Shown: positions 1 to 6,783 of the stretch, one piece after another
Numbering within the stretch: position 1 is the stretch's first letter
Layout: every line of letters starts with the position of its first letter
NCBI GenBank assembly: GCA_902796695.1
Contig: CADBQE010000128.1
Span: forward strand, 1 to 13,205
Source: an uncultured Lachnospiraceae bacterium
GTDB taxonomy: Bacteria; Bacillota; Clostridia; Lachnospirales; Lachnospiraceae
Length of the DNA: 13,205 bases
Direction of reading: 5' to 3'
Notes under the pieces: model-generated
What the model was told of the DNA's origin: nothing
Seen by the model: the letters and a program-made list of their open reading frames with translations, nothing else
Database searches by the model: none
Translations under genes and position numbers: made by a program

Positions 1-537
1 GCGGTCGTCGGCGGCGGCAACGTCGCGATGGACGCCGCGCGTACGGCGCTGCGCCTGGGCGCGAAGGTCCATGTCGTCTACCGCCGTTCGGAGGCCGAGC
101 TTCCGGCGAGGGCGGAGGAGGTCCACCACGCCAAGGAGGAAGGCATCGACTTCCAGCTGCTGCGCAACCCGGTGGAGATCCTGCAGGACGAGAACGGCTG
201 GGTCCGCGGCATGCGCGTGATCAAGATGGAACTGGGCGAGCCCGACGAGAAGGGCCGCCGCCGTCCCGTCCCGATCCCCGGCTCCGAATACGAACTGGAA
301 GCGGACACCGTCGTCATCGCCATCGGCACTTCCCCCAACCCGCTGATCAAGGACACCACCAAGGGCCTGGAAGTGAACCGCCACGGCGGCATCGTGGTCA
401 ATGAAGACGGCCTGACCTCCCGCGAGGGCGTCTACGCCGGCGGCGACGCCGTAACCGGCGCCGCGACCGTCATCTCCGCCATGGGCGCCGGCAAAGTAGC
501 CGCCGCCGCCATCGACCGGTACCTCAGCAGCAAATAA
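1..537 (+). CDS. NADPH-dependent glutamate synthase small-subunit-like flavoprotein (GltD/GltA/NfnB/SudA type), C-terminal part
   Basis: The reading frame is open from base 1, so the N-terminus lies outside the window; 178 residues are visible, ending in TAA. The fragment starts inside the second Rossmann motif (VVGGGNVAMDAARTALRLG) followed by VVYRR, the NAD(P)H-binding half of this disulfide-reductase-like family. Near the end it has the FAD-binding signature EGVYAGGDAVTGAATVISAMGAGK and a C-terminal helix. Known members pass electrons from NADPH through FAD and Fe-S clusters, either to glutamate synthase or as sulfide dehydrogenase/NfnB. The Fe-S N-terminal domain and upstream neighbours are not visible, so the exact role cannot be decided. 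The gene is GC-rich like the glycosyltransferase that follows and unlike the 1.9-13.0 kb region. A hairpin cluster at 541-625 follows the stop. Confidence 0.9.
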   Translation, partial: AVVGGGNVAMDAARTALRLGAKVHVVYRRSEAELPARAEEVHHAKEEGIDFQLLRNPVEILQDENGWVRGMRVIKMELGEPDEKGRRRPVPIPGSEYELEADTVVIAIGTSPNPLIKDTTKGLEVNRHGGIVVNEDGLTSREGVYAGGDAVTGAATVISAMGAGKVAAAAIDRYLSSK

Positions 538-540
538 AAC

Positions 541-567
541 GTGACAGGGGGACGGTTCCTTTGTCAC
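541..567. repeat. REP-like imperfect palindrome
   Basis: GTGACA at 541-546 pairs with TGTCAC at 562-567. The stem extends inward through two G-T wobbles and two G-C pairs (547-550 with 558-561), leaving a short GACGGTT-type loop. It begins three bases after the glutamate-synthase-like stop codon. From memory, GTGACA...GGGACGGTTC...TGTCAC palindromes are dispersed intergenic repeats in Clostridia and other bacteria, often linked to RAYT (REP-associated tyrosine) transposases; I could not check this. Only one copy lies in this window, so its repetitive nature is inferred. Confidence 0.55.
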
Positions 568-570
568 GTC

Positions 571-589
571 CCGGCGGATCCTCCGCCGG
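571..589. other. Short GC-rich hairpin between REP-like element and terminator
   Basis: Perfect 8-bp arms CCGGCGGA (571-578) and TCCGCCGG (582-589) enclose a 3-nt loop. There is no T-tract, so it is not a terminator by itself. It sits between the REP-like palindrome and the terminator hairpin and may add to RNA 3'-end stability. Confidence 0.5.
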
Positions 590-599
590 CTCTTATCCG

Positions 600-626
600 G
601 GGCGGCCCTCATCGGCCGCCCTTTCC
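600..626 (+). terminator. Probable rho-independent terminator after the glutamate-synthase-like gene
   Basis: Arms GGGCGGCC (600-607) and GGCCGCCC (614-621) enclose a 6-nt loop and are followed by TTTCCT. The stem is very stable but the T-run is short. It lies upstream of the glycosyltransferase start at 643, so it probably separates the two transcripts. Confidence 0.6.
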
Positions 627-642
627 TCCAAGGCGGTCTGCT

Positions 643-1650
643 ATGCGCGATTATACTCCGAAACTGATCATCATCATTCCCTGCTACAACGAAGAGGCGG
701 TGCTGCCCGTAACGGCCCCGCTCTTTCTGAGCAAGCTGCAGCAGCTGATCCGTGAAAACAAGATCACGGACAGCAGCCGTGTCCTTTTTGTGGACGACGG
801 CAGCAAAGACGGGACCTGGGACCTGATCCGGGGCTTTGCGGCGCAGGACCCGCACTTTGCCGGCATCCGCCAGAGCCGCAACCGCGGCCACCAGAACGCC
901 GTGCTCGCGGGCCTCATGGAGTCGAAGGACAACTGCGACATCACGATCTCCATCGACTGCGACGGCCAGGACGACATCAATGCCATGGACGAAATGGTGG
1001 ACGCCTGGGCCGCCGGCTCCGAGATCGTCTACGGCGTGCGCAATAACCGCGACACGGACAGCTTCTTCAAGCGCTTCACCGCCACCCGCTTCTACAGACT
1101 CATGAACCGCATGGGCGTAGAGAGCGTATATAATCACGCGGATTACCGCCTGGTCTCCGCGCGCGCGCTGCAGGCCTTCGCGGACTTCAAAGAAGTGAAC
1201 ATCTACCTGCGCGGCATGTTCCCCCTGGTGGGCTTCCCCAGCACCTGCGTCTACTACCGCCGCGAGGAGCGCCTGGCCGGCAAGAGCCATTACCCGCTGA
1301 AAAAAATGCTGGGCCTGGCCGTGGACGGGATCACGAGCCTCTCCATCCGGCCCATCCGCCTCATCACCGGCCTGGGCCTCATCGTTTCGCTGATCAGCCT
1401 GATCGGCCTCCTCTGGATCCTGATCCGCCACTTCACCGGCCAGACCGTGGCCGGCTGGGCTTCCCTCACCGCCATCGTCTGCTTCGCCACCGGCATTCAG
1501 ATGCTGTCGCTCGGGATCATCGGCGAATACGTCGGAAAGATCTATCTGGAAAGCAAACACCGCCCACGCTACATCATCAGCGAACGGACGGAGGAGCGAA
1601 GCACGGAAGAAGCGCCGGCGGAGAAGACCGCGGACGGGAAGGACGAATAG
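643..1650 (+). CDS. Family 2 glycosyltransferase, GtrB/DPM1-like, with two C-terminal membrane segments
   Basis: A 335-residue protein. The GT-A domain occupies roughly residues 7-230: IIIPCYNEE (10-18), the nucleotide-sugar motif FVDDGSKDGTW (49-59), SRNRGHQNAVLAGL (78-91) and the acidic DxD-type region SIDCDGQDD (103-111). Two hydrophobic segments follow (about 240-262 and 272-296), then the family-typical EYVGKIYLESKHRP. Relatives transfer a sugar from a nucleotide donor to a polyprenyl phosphate at the inner face of the membrane, for cell-envelope glycan modification. The start ATG at 643 has AAGGCGG 6 nt upstream. An in-frame GTG at 541 would translate the REP-like element and hairpins, so it is rejected. 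The C-terminal tail after residue 315 is charged and low in complexity. The gene is GC-rich and belongs to the left chromosomal flank. Confidence 0.9.
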   Translation: MRDYTPKLIIIIPCYNEEAVLPVTAPLFLSKLQQLIRENKITDSSRVLFVDDGSKDGTWDLIRGFAAQDPHFAGIRQSRNRGHQNAVLAGLMESKDNCDITISIDCDGQDDINAMDEMVDAWAAGSEIVYGVRNNRDTDSFFKRFTATRFYRLMNRMGVESVYNHADYRLVSARALQAFADFKEVNIYLRGMFPLVGFPSTCVYYRREERLAGKSHYPLKKMLGLAVDGITSLSIRPIRLITGLGLIVSLISLIGLLWILIRHFTGQTVAGWASLTAIVCFATGIQMLSLGIIGEYVGKIYLESKHRPRYIISERTEERSTEEAPAEKTADGKDE

Positions 1651-1684
1651 ATCAGGACCCGACGGAACAGCCCCAATCGAAAAG

Positions 1685-1714
1685 GGAGACGGACAGCCGT
1701 CTCCTTTTTGTTTT
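1685..1714 (+). terminator. Rho-independent terminator of the glycosyltransferase (left repeat copy)
   Basis: A perfect 8-bp stem, GGAGACGG (1685-1692) with CCGTCTCC (1697-1704), has a 4-nt loop and is followed by TTTTTGTTTT. It lies 34 nt after the glycosyltransferase stop. The same hairpin recurs at 13004 as part of the direct repeat. Confidence 0.85.
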
Positions 1715-1731
1715 CCGGAGCCGAGGGACCG

Positions 1732-1770
1732 TCACGACCTTGTTTTTTTCAGATAGTAATCGTAATACCG
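1732..1770 (-). pseudogene. Duplicated 3' tail of the minus-strand gene found intact at 13054-13205
   Basis: Reading the minus strand into a TGA at 1732-1734 gives RYYDYYLKKTRS. The intact gene at the right edge ends RYYDYYLYKKTGP. One of the two alignment gaps is a whole TAC codon, so the frame is preserved between the copies. Upstream of this short match (plus coordinates above 1771) the frame no longer resembles the right-hand gene. I read it as a leftover stub of the gene end, not a functional gene. Confidence 0.6.
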
Positions 1771-1833
1771 GCGCCGGTTAGCCCGTAAAACACGCCGCCG
1801 GTCTTTTCAAAGTTTTTTGACCTAATCCCTCTT

Positions 1834-1858
1834 ATGCAAGAACTTGATGATCTTGCAT
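1834..1858. promoter_or_regulatory. Operator-like palindrome upstream of the homocitrate-synthase-like gene
   Basis: Perfect 8-bp arms ATGCAAGA (1834-1841) and TCTTGCAT (1851-1858) are separated by 9 nt. No T-run follows, so it is not a terminator. It is centred about 80 bp upstream of the predicted transcription start. The spacing does not fit a LysR T-N11-A box, so a different regulator may bind. A 10-bp palindrome GGCTATAGCC follows at 1866-1875. Apart from the repeat, this site and the promoter, I see nothing else in 1651-1951. Confidence 0.5.
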
Positions 1859-1892
1859 TACTCTCGGCTATAGCCTTCTGAAAACAATTCAT

Positions 1893-1921
1893 TTTACTGA
1901 TATCCCATGCCGCTGTATATT
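1893..1921 (+). promoter_or_regulatory. Predicted sigma-A-type promoter for the homocitrate-synthase-like/SDR unit
   Basis: TTTACT (1893-1898), a 17-bp spacer and TATATT (1916-1921) resemble -35 and -10 boxes. The start of transcription would be near 1928, leaving a leader of about 24 nt that contains the AAAGGATGG ribosome binding site. The same -35 hexamer is used by the predicted promoter at 4942. Confidence 0.5.
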
Positions 1922-1951
1922 TAAGGAAATACAAACAGAAAGGATGGTCAC

Positions 1952-3142
1952 ATGAAACCAACAAGTTACTTGAGTCCGTTTAATGATTTTCCAGAGGTTA
2001 TCAGCGATATTCACTTTAATGACAACCTTACTCTTTGTGACTGCACGCTTCGCGACGGAGAACAGCAGGCAGGTGTCGTTTTCACAAAGGGAGACAAAGT
2101 CGAGATCGCAAAACTCCTGAATGAAATGCGTATTCCGGAAATAGAAGCCGGAATGCCCTGTAACTCTAAGGAAGATGCCGATGCGATCGCGGAAATCAGC
2201 GATACCTGTCATTTTTCAAGGATTACGGCTTGTGTCCGAGGATTGGAAGCTGATTTTGATCTGGCAAAAGACATTGGTGTTTGGGGGGTTACGATCAGTC
2301 TTCCCATTGGCACCCTTCAGCGCAAATACAAACTGAAATGGGATGATGACACCTACATCGCCAACATGTGCAGATTGACTGAATACGCAAAAAACAAAGG
2401 CTTATATGTGAACTTAAGTCCTTACGACACGACACGTGCGGATCCGGCCTTTATGGATCGTGTCATGGAAGAAGCTGTTAAGTGCGGTACGATCGACCGG
2501 GTAAGGCTGGTGGATACTGTCGGTGCCGCTTCTCCTCAGGCGATCCGGTATATTGCGCGACGGATCAAAGATATCCTCGGCAGCAAGGTCTGGCTCGAAG
2601 TCCATTGCCATAACGACTTTGGACTTGCCGTCGCGAGCACTCTTGCAGGGGCACTGGGCGGCGCCGAGGTGCTATCAACTACGATCAATGGGATAGGGGA
2701 GCGTTCCGGCAACACGTCGACAGAAGAGACCCTTATGGCTTTGAAGATGCTGTACGGGAAAGATCTCGGAGTGGATCTGACACGTCTGGTTGAAGTGTCC
2801 CGGCTTGTAGAGGAGCGTTCCAATACTCCGCTGCAGAATCATAAACCGGTCGTCGGAAAACATTCCTTCAGCCATGAATCCGGTATGGTCGTCGCGGGTG
2901 TCCTGGAAGAGCCTTTCGTCGCAGAAGCGTATGCACCGGAACTTGTCGGCGCCAAGAGGGAAATCCTGATTGGGAAAAAGAGCGGCACAAAGTCAATAGA
3001 AGCGAAGCTGCTGGCGAAAGGGATCTCTCTGGAAGAAGACCGGATCCGGGCCCTCCTGCAGGATGTGAAGCAGAAGGCGTTGGAAGTGAAGCGTTCTCTG
3101 ACGGACGATGAATTTATGCTTCTAGTGAACCGGTATCTATAA
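1952..3142 (+). CDS. DRE-TIM metallolyase, homocitrate/isopropylmalate/citramalate synthase-like
   Basis: A 396-residue TIM-barrel protein. It has the CTLRDGEQ catalytic signature (31-38; Arg34, Asp35, Glu37), the metal-binding HCHND (His218, His220) and NGIGERSGN (246-254, including Asn254), then HESG (308-311) and GKKSG (341-345). The GIGER pattern, absence of the HMG-CoA-lyase catalytic-Cys loop and NifV-like length point to the Claisen-condensing branch (2-oxoacid plus acyl-CoA) more than to HMG-CoA lyase. It lacks the long C-terminal feedback domain of LeuA. No nif, lysine or leucine genes are nearby, so a biosynthetic name is not justified. In this context it may condense, or cleave in reverse, a hydroxy-diacid intermediate. 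AAAGGATGG precedes the ATG. An SDR gene follows 19 nt downstream, probably co-transcribed. Confidence 0.88.
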   Translation: MKPTSYLSPFNDFPEVISDIHFNDNLTLCDCTLRDGEQQAGVVFTKGDKVEIAKLLNEMRIPEIEAGMPCNSKEDADAIAEISDTCHFSRITACVRGLEADFDLAKDIGVWGVTISLPIGTLQRKYKLKWDDDTYIANMCRLTEYAKNKGLYVNLSPYDTTRADPAFMDRVMEEAVKCGTIDRVRLVDTVGAASPQAIRYIARRIKDILGSKVWLEVHCHNDFGLAVASTLAGALGGAEVLSTTINGIGERSGNTSTEETLMALKMLYGKDLGVDLTRLVEVSRLVEERSNTPLQNHKPVVGKHSFSHESGMVVAGVLEEPFVAEAYAPELVGAKREILIGKKSGTKSIEAKLLAKGISLEEDRIRALLQDVKQKALEVKRSLTDDEFMLLVNRYL

Positions 3143-3161
3143 AGGATGGGGGGGAACAAAT

Positions 3162-3941
3162 ATGTTAAACCGTTTTGAGGGGAAAACCGCGTTGGTTACC
3201 GGTGCATCCGGAGGGATCGGCAGTGCCGTGGTAGAAAGACTGGTTGATGAAGGCGCCCGCGTTCTTGCTGTCGATATCAATGAGGGAACGCTGCAGGCTT
3301 TGCAGAACCGGTTTGACCAATCAAATCCCGGAACCGTATTTTCGATGGTTTGTGACGTGACAAAGCTGGAGAATGCCAAGGCTGCTGTTGCTAAAGGATG
3401 GAAACTTTTCGGGACTGTTGACACACTGATCAACGTTGCCGGAGGTTCCCTCCCGGGATGTCCGACTCATTTACTTGAGGTTACGGAAGAACGCTGGGAT
3501 CTGATAATGAATCTGAATGCGAAAAGTACGTTCTTTTTTGGGCAGGAATTCATTCGGACGCACCTTGAACATGGAACGGCCGGGAATATTGTGAACTTTG
3601 CTTCCCAGGCAGGAATCGTCCCCAATGAATATGCCCGCCCTCATTATGCGGCATCAAAAGGCGCGATTGTCAGTCTTACAAAGCATATGTCTAAAGAATT
3701 CGCACCTCAGGGGTTCCGGGTGAATGCGGTTGCCCCCGGTTATTGTGCCAGCGGCGAACGGATCCGCGCCTTATGGAAAATCCGTGATGAACAGGGCGTC
3801 AGCGAAAAAATGCTGTGGAATGTAGCCATGCACCGCCTTGCCGAGCCTTCGGAAGAAGCAGCTGCTGTTGCGTTTCTCGCCTCGGATGATGCCTCATACA
3901 TCACCGGAGAAATCCTCAATGTATGCGGAGGCGGCTTCTGA
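3162..3941 (+). CDS. Short-chain dehydrogenase/reductase (SDR, classical type)
   Basis: A 259-residue classical SDR. The cofactor loop is TGASGGIG (13-20), with Asp38 at the end of the second strand (VDIN) favouring NAD(H) over NADP(H). NVAGG stands at 91-95. The catalytic set is Asn119, Ser148, Tyr162 and Lys166 (YAASK), followed by the PG motif (APGY, 191-194) and the terminal ITGEILNVCGGGF. Such enzymes interconvert secondary alcohols and ketones. In this island it probably oxidises a hydroxy acid or reduces an oxo acid; the substrate cannot be read from sequence. The leader has AAAGGATGGGGGGG about 10 nt before the ATG. It follows the homocitrate-synthase-like gene and precedes a strong hairpin. 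Confidence 0.88.
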   Translation: MLNRFEGKTALVTGASGGIGSAVVERLVDEGARVLAVDINEGTLQALQNRFDQSNPGTVFSMVCDVTKLENAKAAVAKGWKLFGTVDTLINVAGGSLPGCPTHLLEVTEERWDLIMNLNAKSTFFFGQEFIRTHLEHGTAGNIVNFASQAGIVPNEYARPHYAASKGAIVSLTKHMSKEFAPQGFRVNAVAPGYCASGERIRALWKIRDEQGVSEKMLWNVAMHRLAEPSEEAAAVAFLASDDASYITGEILNVCGGGF

Positions 3942-3951
3942 CTATTTCTTT

Positions 3952-3984
3952 TCCGGGGATGGTTGACAGCCATCCCCGGATCTT
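3952..3984 (+). terminator. Probable terminator between the SDR gene and the convergent LysR gene
   Basis: A perfect 11-bp stem TCCGGGGATGG (3952-3962) with CCATCCCCGGA (3970-3980) has a 7-nt loop and is followed by TCTTT on the plus strand. The T-run is weak. Read on the minus strand the hairpin is followed by A-rich sequence, so a classical terminator for the LysR transcript is less clear. Confidence 0.6.
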
Positions 3985-4880
3985 TAGTCCAGGTTTTTGA
4001 AATAATTCATGGCATAATCAACAAATACCCGGCTCGCTTCAGACAGATAACGTCCTTTCTTCAGTATCATATAACATTCCCAAGGGAATATCGGTTCAAA
4101 GGGAACAGCAATCGTACCGTGGCTCGGATTACTTCTGAGATATGCTTTCGGCATGATTGTGATTCCGCTGCCGGCCTCCGTCAGACGGATCAGAAACAGT
4201 GTCACGTTGCTGGAAAAATTAATTTGCGGCAGAAAGCCGGCATTCTGGCACCGATGATACAGTTCTCTGTTCATGGCATGTCCAAACACATATGTGTTAA
4301 TCTTTTCGTCTTTCAGGTCCTCAATTGATATGCTTTCTTTCTGGGAAAGAGGGTTCTGATTGTGAATCAGGGCAATGATCTGTTTTGAAAACAGTTTACG
4401 TAATTCTAAATCTGAACTCTTCTGTAATTCCTCAGTATCCATACAGAAACCGACGTCCACTTTGTTGCTCCGAACATCTTCTATTATGGAAAAGGTATTA
4501 CTCTCCCGAAGCTGGAGGTCGATGGCGGGATATTGATTATTAAACTCGGGAAGAAAATTAACAAGATACAGCCCTGCAAGCATAGGTGTTGTACTCACAT
4601 TTACAGGACCGACGGGATTGTTCCCGATATCGTGAATCAGTTCAGGAAGCCTGTTAAATTCATTTACGAGAGGCTCTGCCAAACGCACGAGTTGGTTGCC
4701 GTAATCGGTAAGCACGATTCTCTGCCCCTGGTGAACAAATAACTTGACATCTAATTCTGATTCCAGTCCCTTTATGGTTTTTGTCAGGGTCGGTTGGGCC
4801 AGAAACATTTTTTGTGCCGCTTTTGTGTAGCTCTGATTCCTGGCTACTTCAAGAAACTGTGTCAATGAGCGGATATCCAT
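3984..4880 (-). CDS. LysR-family transcriptional regulator
   Basis: A 298-residue LysR-type regulator. The N-terminal winged helix-turn-helix covers about residues 1-60, with SYTKAAQKMFLAQPTLTKTIKGLESELDVKLF matching the family pattern. A linker helix follows, then a periplasmic-binding-like effector domain from about residue 90. The start ATG (complement of 4878-4880) has AAGGAG 7 nt upstream (4888-4893). The gene is divergent from the 2-hydroxyacid dehydrogenase operon, with 177 bp between the starts. This is the classical arrangement in which the regulator activates the neighbouring operon in response to a pathway metabolite and limits its own expression. The effector is probably the transported acid or an intermediate; this is inference. 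Confidence 0.93.
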   Translation of the reverse strand: MDIRSLTQFLEVARNQSYTKAAQKMFLAQPTLTKTIKGLESELDVKLFVHQGQRIVLTDYGNQLVRLAEPLVNEFNRLPELIHDIGNNPVGPVNVSTTPMLAGLYLVNFLPEFNNQYPAIDLQLRESNTFSIIEDVRSNKVDVGFCMDTEELQKSSDLELRKLFSKQIIALIHNQNPLSQKESISIEDLKDEKINTYVFGHAMNRELYHRCQNAGFLPQINFSSNVTLFLIRLTEAGSGITIMPKAYLRSNPSHGTIAVPFEPIFPWECYMILKKGRYLSEASRVFVDYAMNYFKNLD

Positions 4881-4905
4881 GGGGCTGCTCCTTTTGACCG
4901 GTACT

Positions 4906-4920
4906 ATTACTAAAAGTAAT
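4906..4920. promoter_or_regulatory. Candidate LysR recognition site (T-N11-A palindrome)
   Basis: ATTACT (4906-4911), AAA, AGTAAT (4915-4920) is a perfect 15-bp interrupted palindrome containing T-N11-A (T4907 to A4919). It is centred about 64 bp upstream of the predicted start of transcription near 4977, the usual place of a LysR activator recognition site. It also lies 26-40 bp upstream of the LysR start codon, consistent with autoregulation. Confidence 0.6.
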
Positions 4921-4941
4921 CGCTTTTTAGAAACCGGCTAT

Positions 4942-4970
4942 TTTACTTATATATATCAGAGAGGTACAAT
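4942..4970 (+). promoter_or_regulatory. Predicted promoter of the dehydrogenase-aldolase-TRAP operon
   Basis: TTTACT (4942-4947), a 17-bp spacer and TACAAT (4965-4970). Transcription would begin near 4977, giving a leader of about 80 nt before the ATG at 5058. The imperfect -35 box fits a promoter that needs an activator. I see no clear riboswitch in the leader, only a small palindrome GCACGTGC near 5021. Confidence 0.5.
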
Positions 4971-5057
4971 ACAGTCAAGTGATACAAGCCAAAATCTGTT
5001 GGTGGGAAATGGGGCGTGTGAAGCACGTGCAAGCAAAAAAGAAACGAGGAACAAAAC

Positions 5058-6098
5058 ATGAACGAACTGGTAGGGAAAAAAGTCTTCTATCTCGAGCCTA
5101 TTGACGGCATCGATGTATATGTTGATCAATTCAAACTATATCGGGAATCCGGCTGTGATTTATCTGTCGGACCATTTGTCTCGGAAACGGATAAGGTTTA
5201 TTCGAAAGAAGAACTCATTGAGATCGGCAACACGTATGACGCAGTTATCGGCATGCACCGCGAAGCGTTTACCCGGGATATCATAATGCAGTGTGATAAA
5301 CTGCAGATGATCACCAAGACCGGAATCGGAATGGACCATGTCGATATTCCGGCAGCAACCGAGAAAGGAATCCTTGTCACCAATACCCCCGGTCAGAATA
5401 CGCTGACTGTTGCAGAGCATGCAATCACACTGATGCTTGCATTGCTGAAGAAACTCCCTTATGAAGAACGGCACTTGCGTGAAGGCTTCTGGAGAGATAA
5501 TTCGACTTTGTCCGAGGAGATCTTCCACTCTACGATCGGTCTTGTCGGCTTCGGGAATATCGGCAAAATGGTGGCCAGGCGCCTGCAGGGCTGGGATTGC
5601 AATCTGATTGCTTATGATCCTTATCTGACAGAAGAACAGATCGAAGGAGCCGGACTCAACGTGAAGAAAGTGGACTGGGAAACTCTCTGGAGTGTCTCGG
5701 ATGTTGTGTCCGTACACTGCCCTCTGACTGCGGAAACGAGAGGCCTGGTGGGAGCCAGGGAATTGTCCCTGATGAAACCCACGGCATATCTTATCAATAC
5801 CGCACGGGGACCTATCGTCAAGGTAAAGGATCTCAACGAGGCGCTTCGGGCAGGACAGATCGCCGGTGCGGGCATTGACACCCATGACGGTCCCGAACCG
5901 GTTCTCCCGGATTATCCTCTGCTGGATCTCCATGAAAACGTCATTCTTACCCCTCATAACGCCGGCTGGGCTGGTCCGGGGCTTGCAAGATTAGCTGTTG
6001 TTGCCGCACAAAACACGATTGACGGCTTGACCGGCAAGATTACCAATGCCTGCAACCCGGAAGTTGAATCGTTTTGGAGAAGCCGCTTTTTCAGTTAA
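5058..6098 (+). CDS. D-isomer-specific 2-hydroxyacid dehydrogenase (PGDH-like)
   Basis: A 346-residue NAD-dependent D-2-hydroxyacid dehydrogenase. The nucleotide-binding motif is GLVGFGNIGK (161-170), with Asp187 (AYDPY) fitting NAD+. The catalytic residues are Arg250 (NTARGP), Glu280 (GPEP) and His300 (LTPHNAGW). The substrate-domain signature TGIGMDHVDI (88-97) resembles phosphoglycerate dehydrogenase. Length matches the short, ACT-less form. The family interconverts D-2-hydroxy acids and 2-oxo acids in the cytoplasm. As first gene of the LysR-controlled operon, next to an aldolase and a TRAP transporter, it more likely makes a 2-oxo acid from an imported hydroxy acid than serves serine synthesis. 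A GAGGA sequence precedes the ATG by 8 nt. Confidence 0.9.
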   Translation: MNELVGKKVFYLEPIDGIDVYVDQFKLYRESGCDLSVGPFVSETDKVYSKEELIEIGNTYDAVIGMHREAFTRDIIMQCDKLQMITKTGIGMDHVDIPAATEKGILVTNTPGQNTLTVAEHAITLMLALLKKLPYEERHLREGFWRDNSTLSEEIFHSTIGLVGFGNIGKMVARRLQGWDCNLIAYDPYLTEEQIEGAGLNVKKVDWETLWSVSDVVSVHCPLTAETRGLVGARELSLMKPTAYLINTARGPIVKVKDLNEALRAGQIAGAGIDTHDGPEPVLPDYPLLDLHENVILTPHNAGWAGPGLARLAVVAAQNTIDGLTGKITNACNPEVESFWRSRFFS

Positions 6099-6109
6099 CG
6101 GAGCAGAAG

Positions 6110-6766
6110 ATGGAAAAGATGGAATTGCTTGAGCGGTTTTCGAAACTGCCGACCGGGAACATTTGCGACGCCATCTATGACTTAGGGATGGTTTGCCACA
6201 CGGTGGACGGTATTCCGCCGCTGCGTATCGGTCAAAGAAGAACTGCCGGCTATGCCGTGACCATTCAGCAGGCAATGCGGAAAGAGCCGTATTCTCCCGT
6301 GTCACTGATTCGGCACCCCAAATACATTGACAGTGAGCTGGAGGAGGGGGATCTTCTGGTTATCGATGTCGGCGGGAAGATGAACGTGTGCTCAGGTGGA
6401 TCGTTTCTGGCGGAAAAAGCCATGAAAAAGAAGGCGGCGGGCTTTCTGGTGAACGGATGCCTGCGGGATATTGAAGAACTCTATGAACTTGATTTCCCGA
6501 TTCATCTTTTGGGAGGAAATCCTGTCAAAAGCGCCGCATTGATCGAGACCGTTGGAATCAATGTCCCTGTTGAGATCAATGGAACGCAAATCAAACCGGG
6601 AGATATCATTGTCATGGACAGCACAGGTATTGTTGTCATCTCTCCGAAAGATGCCGAAAGAGTTTTGGAAGAAGCAGAGAAAATCTTCGTTCTGGAAACA
6701 AAAGTCGCCCAATTGGTCGAGGACGGAGAAGACGTAACTAAGGCTTTTAAAGAAGCTTCAAAATAA
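6110..6766 (+). CDS. RraA/HMG-CHA aldolase family protein
   Basis: 218 residues. It carries the family signature: SGNICDA-like TGNICDAIYDLG (15-26), EEGDLLVIDVGGK (78-90), GGSFLAEKAMKKKAAGFLVNGCLRD (96-120) and the late GDIIVMDSTGIVVI (164-177). Members include 4-hydroxy-4-methyl-2-oxoglutarate/4-carboxy-4-hydroxy-2-oxoadipate aldolases, which use Mg2+ with the Arg-Asp pair (here Arg119-Asp120), and the RNase E inhibitor RraA. The usual DGxxRD is NGCLRD here, an Asp-to-Asn change before the catalytic pair. The ATG at 6110 was chosen because GGAG lies 6 nt upstream and the previous stop is 11 nt before it; a TTG at 6074 would overlap the dehydrogenase. Context favours a divalent-metal aldolase splitting a 2-oxo-4-hydroxy acid over an RNase inhibitor. 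Confidence 0.87.
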   Translation: MEKMELLERFSKLPTGNICDAIYDLGMVCHTVDGIPPLRIGQRRTAGYAVTIQQAMRKEPYSPVSLIRHPKYIDSELEEGDLLVIDVGGKMNVCSGGSFLAEKAMKKKAAGFLVNGCLRDIEELYELDFPIHLLGGNPVKSAALIETVGINVPVEINGTQIKPGDIIVMDSTGIVVISPKDAERVLEEAEKIFVLETKVAQLVEDGEDVTKAFKEASK

Positions 6767-6783
6767 CACCAAAGGAGGAAACT

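Larger units (their letters stand above)
1685..1771. repeat. Left copy of imperfect direct repeat flanking the low-GC island
   Basis: 87 bp matching 13004-13096. My hand alignment gives 80 identical columns out of 87, seven mismatches that are all transitions, and two 3-nt gaps. The match starts exactly at the terminator stem and ends abruptly on both sides. It contains the terminator (1685-1714) and, on the minus strand, a gene tail (1732-1770). GC-rich chromosome lies to its left and low-GC DNA to its right. Confidence 0.85.

Noticed and set aside
541..642. N-terminal extension of the glycosyltransferase from GTG 541
   Set aside because: It would translate the REP-like element and two hairpins. 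ATG 643 has a good ribosome binding site and begins the family-typical N-terminus.
1749..1964. 71-codon minus-strand open frame in the gap before the homocitrate-synthase-like gene
   Set aside because: It reads through the predicted promoter and operator in reverse and has no similarity I recognise. Only the separate-frame tail at 1732-1770 has support.
1952..3142. Naming this gene nifV, leuA or HMG-CoA lyase
   Set aside because: No nitrogenase or leucine genes are nearby, there is no LeuA regulatory domain, and the GIGER motif fits the synthase branch rather than the lyase.
3963..4328. Plus-strand open frame of 121 codons over the LysR 3' end
   Set aside because: Antisense to the regulator, without a ribosome binding site or domain.
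5160..5957. 265-codon minus-strand open frame opposite the D-2-hydroxyacid dehydrogenase
   Set aside because: It lies wholly antisense to a gene with complete catalytic motifs, and its translation shows no recognisable domain and an unnatural composition.
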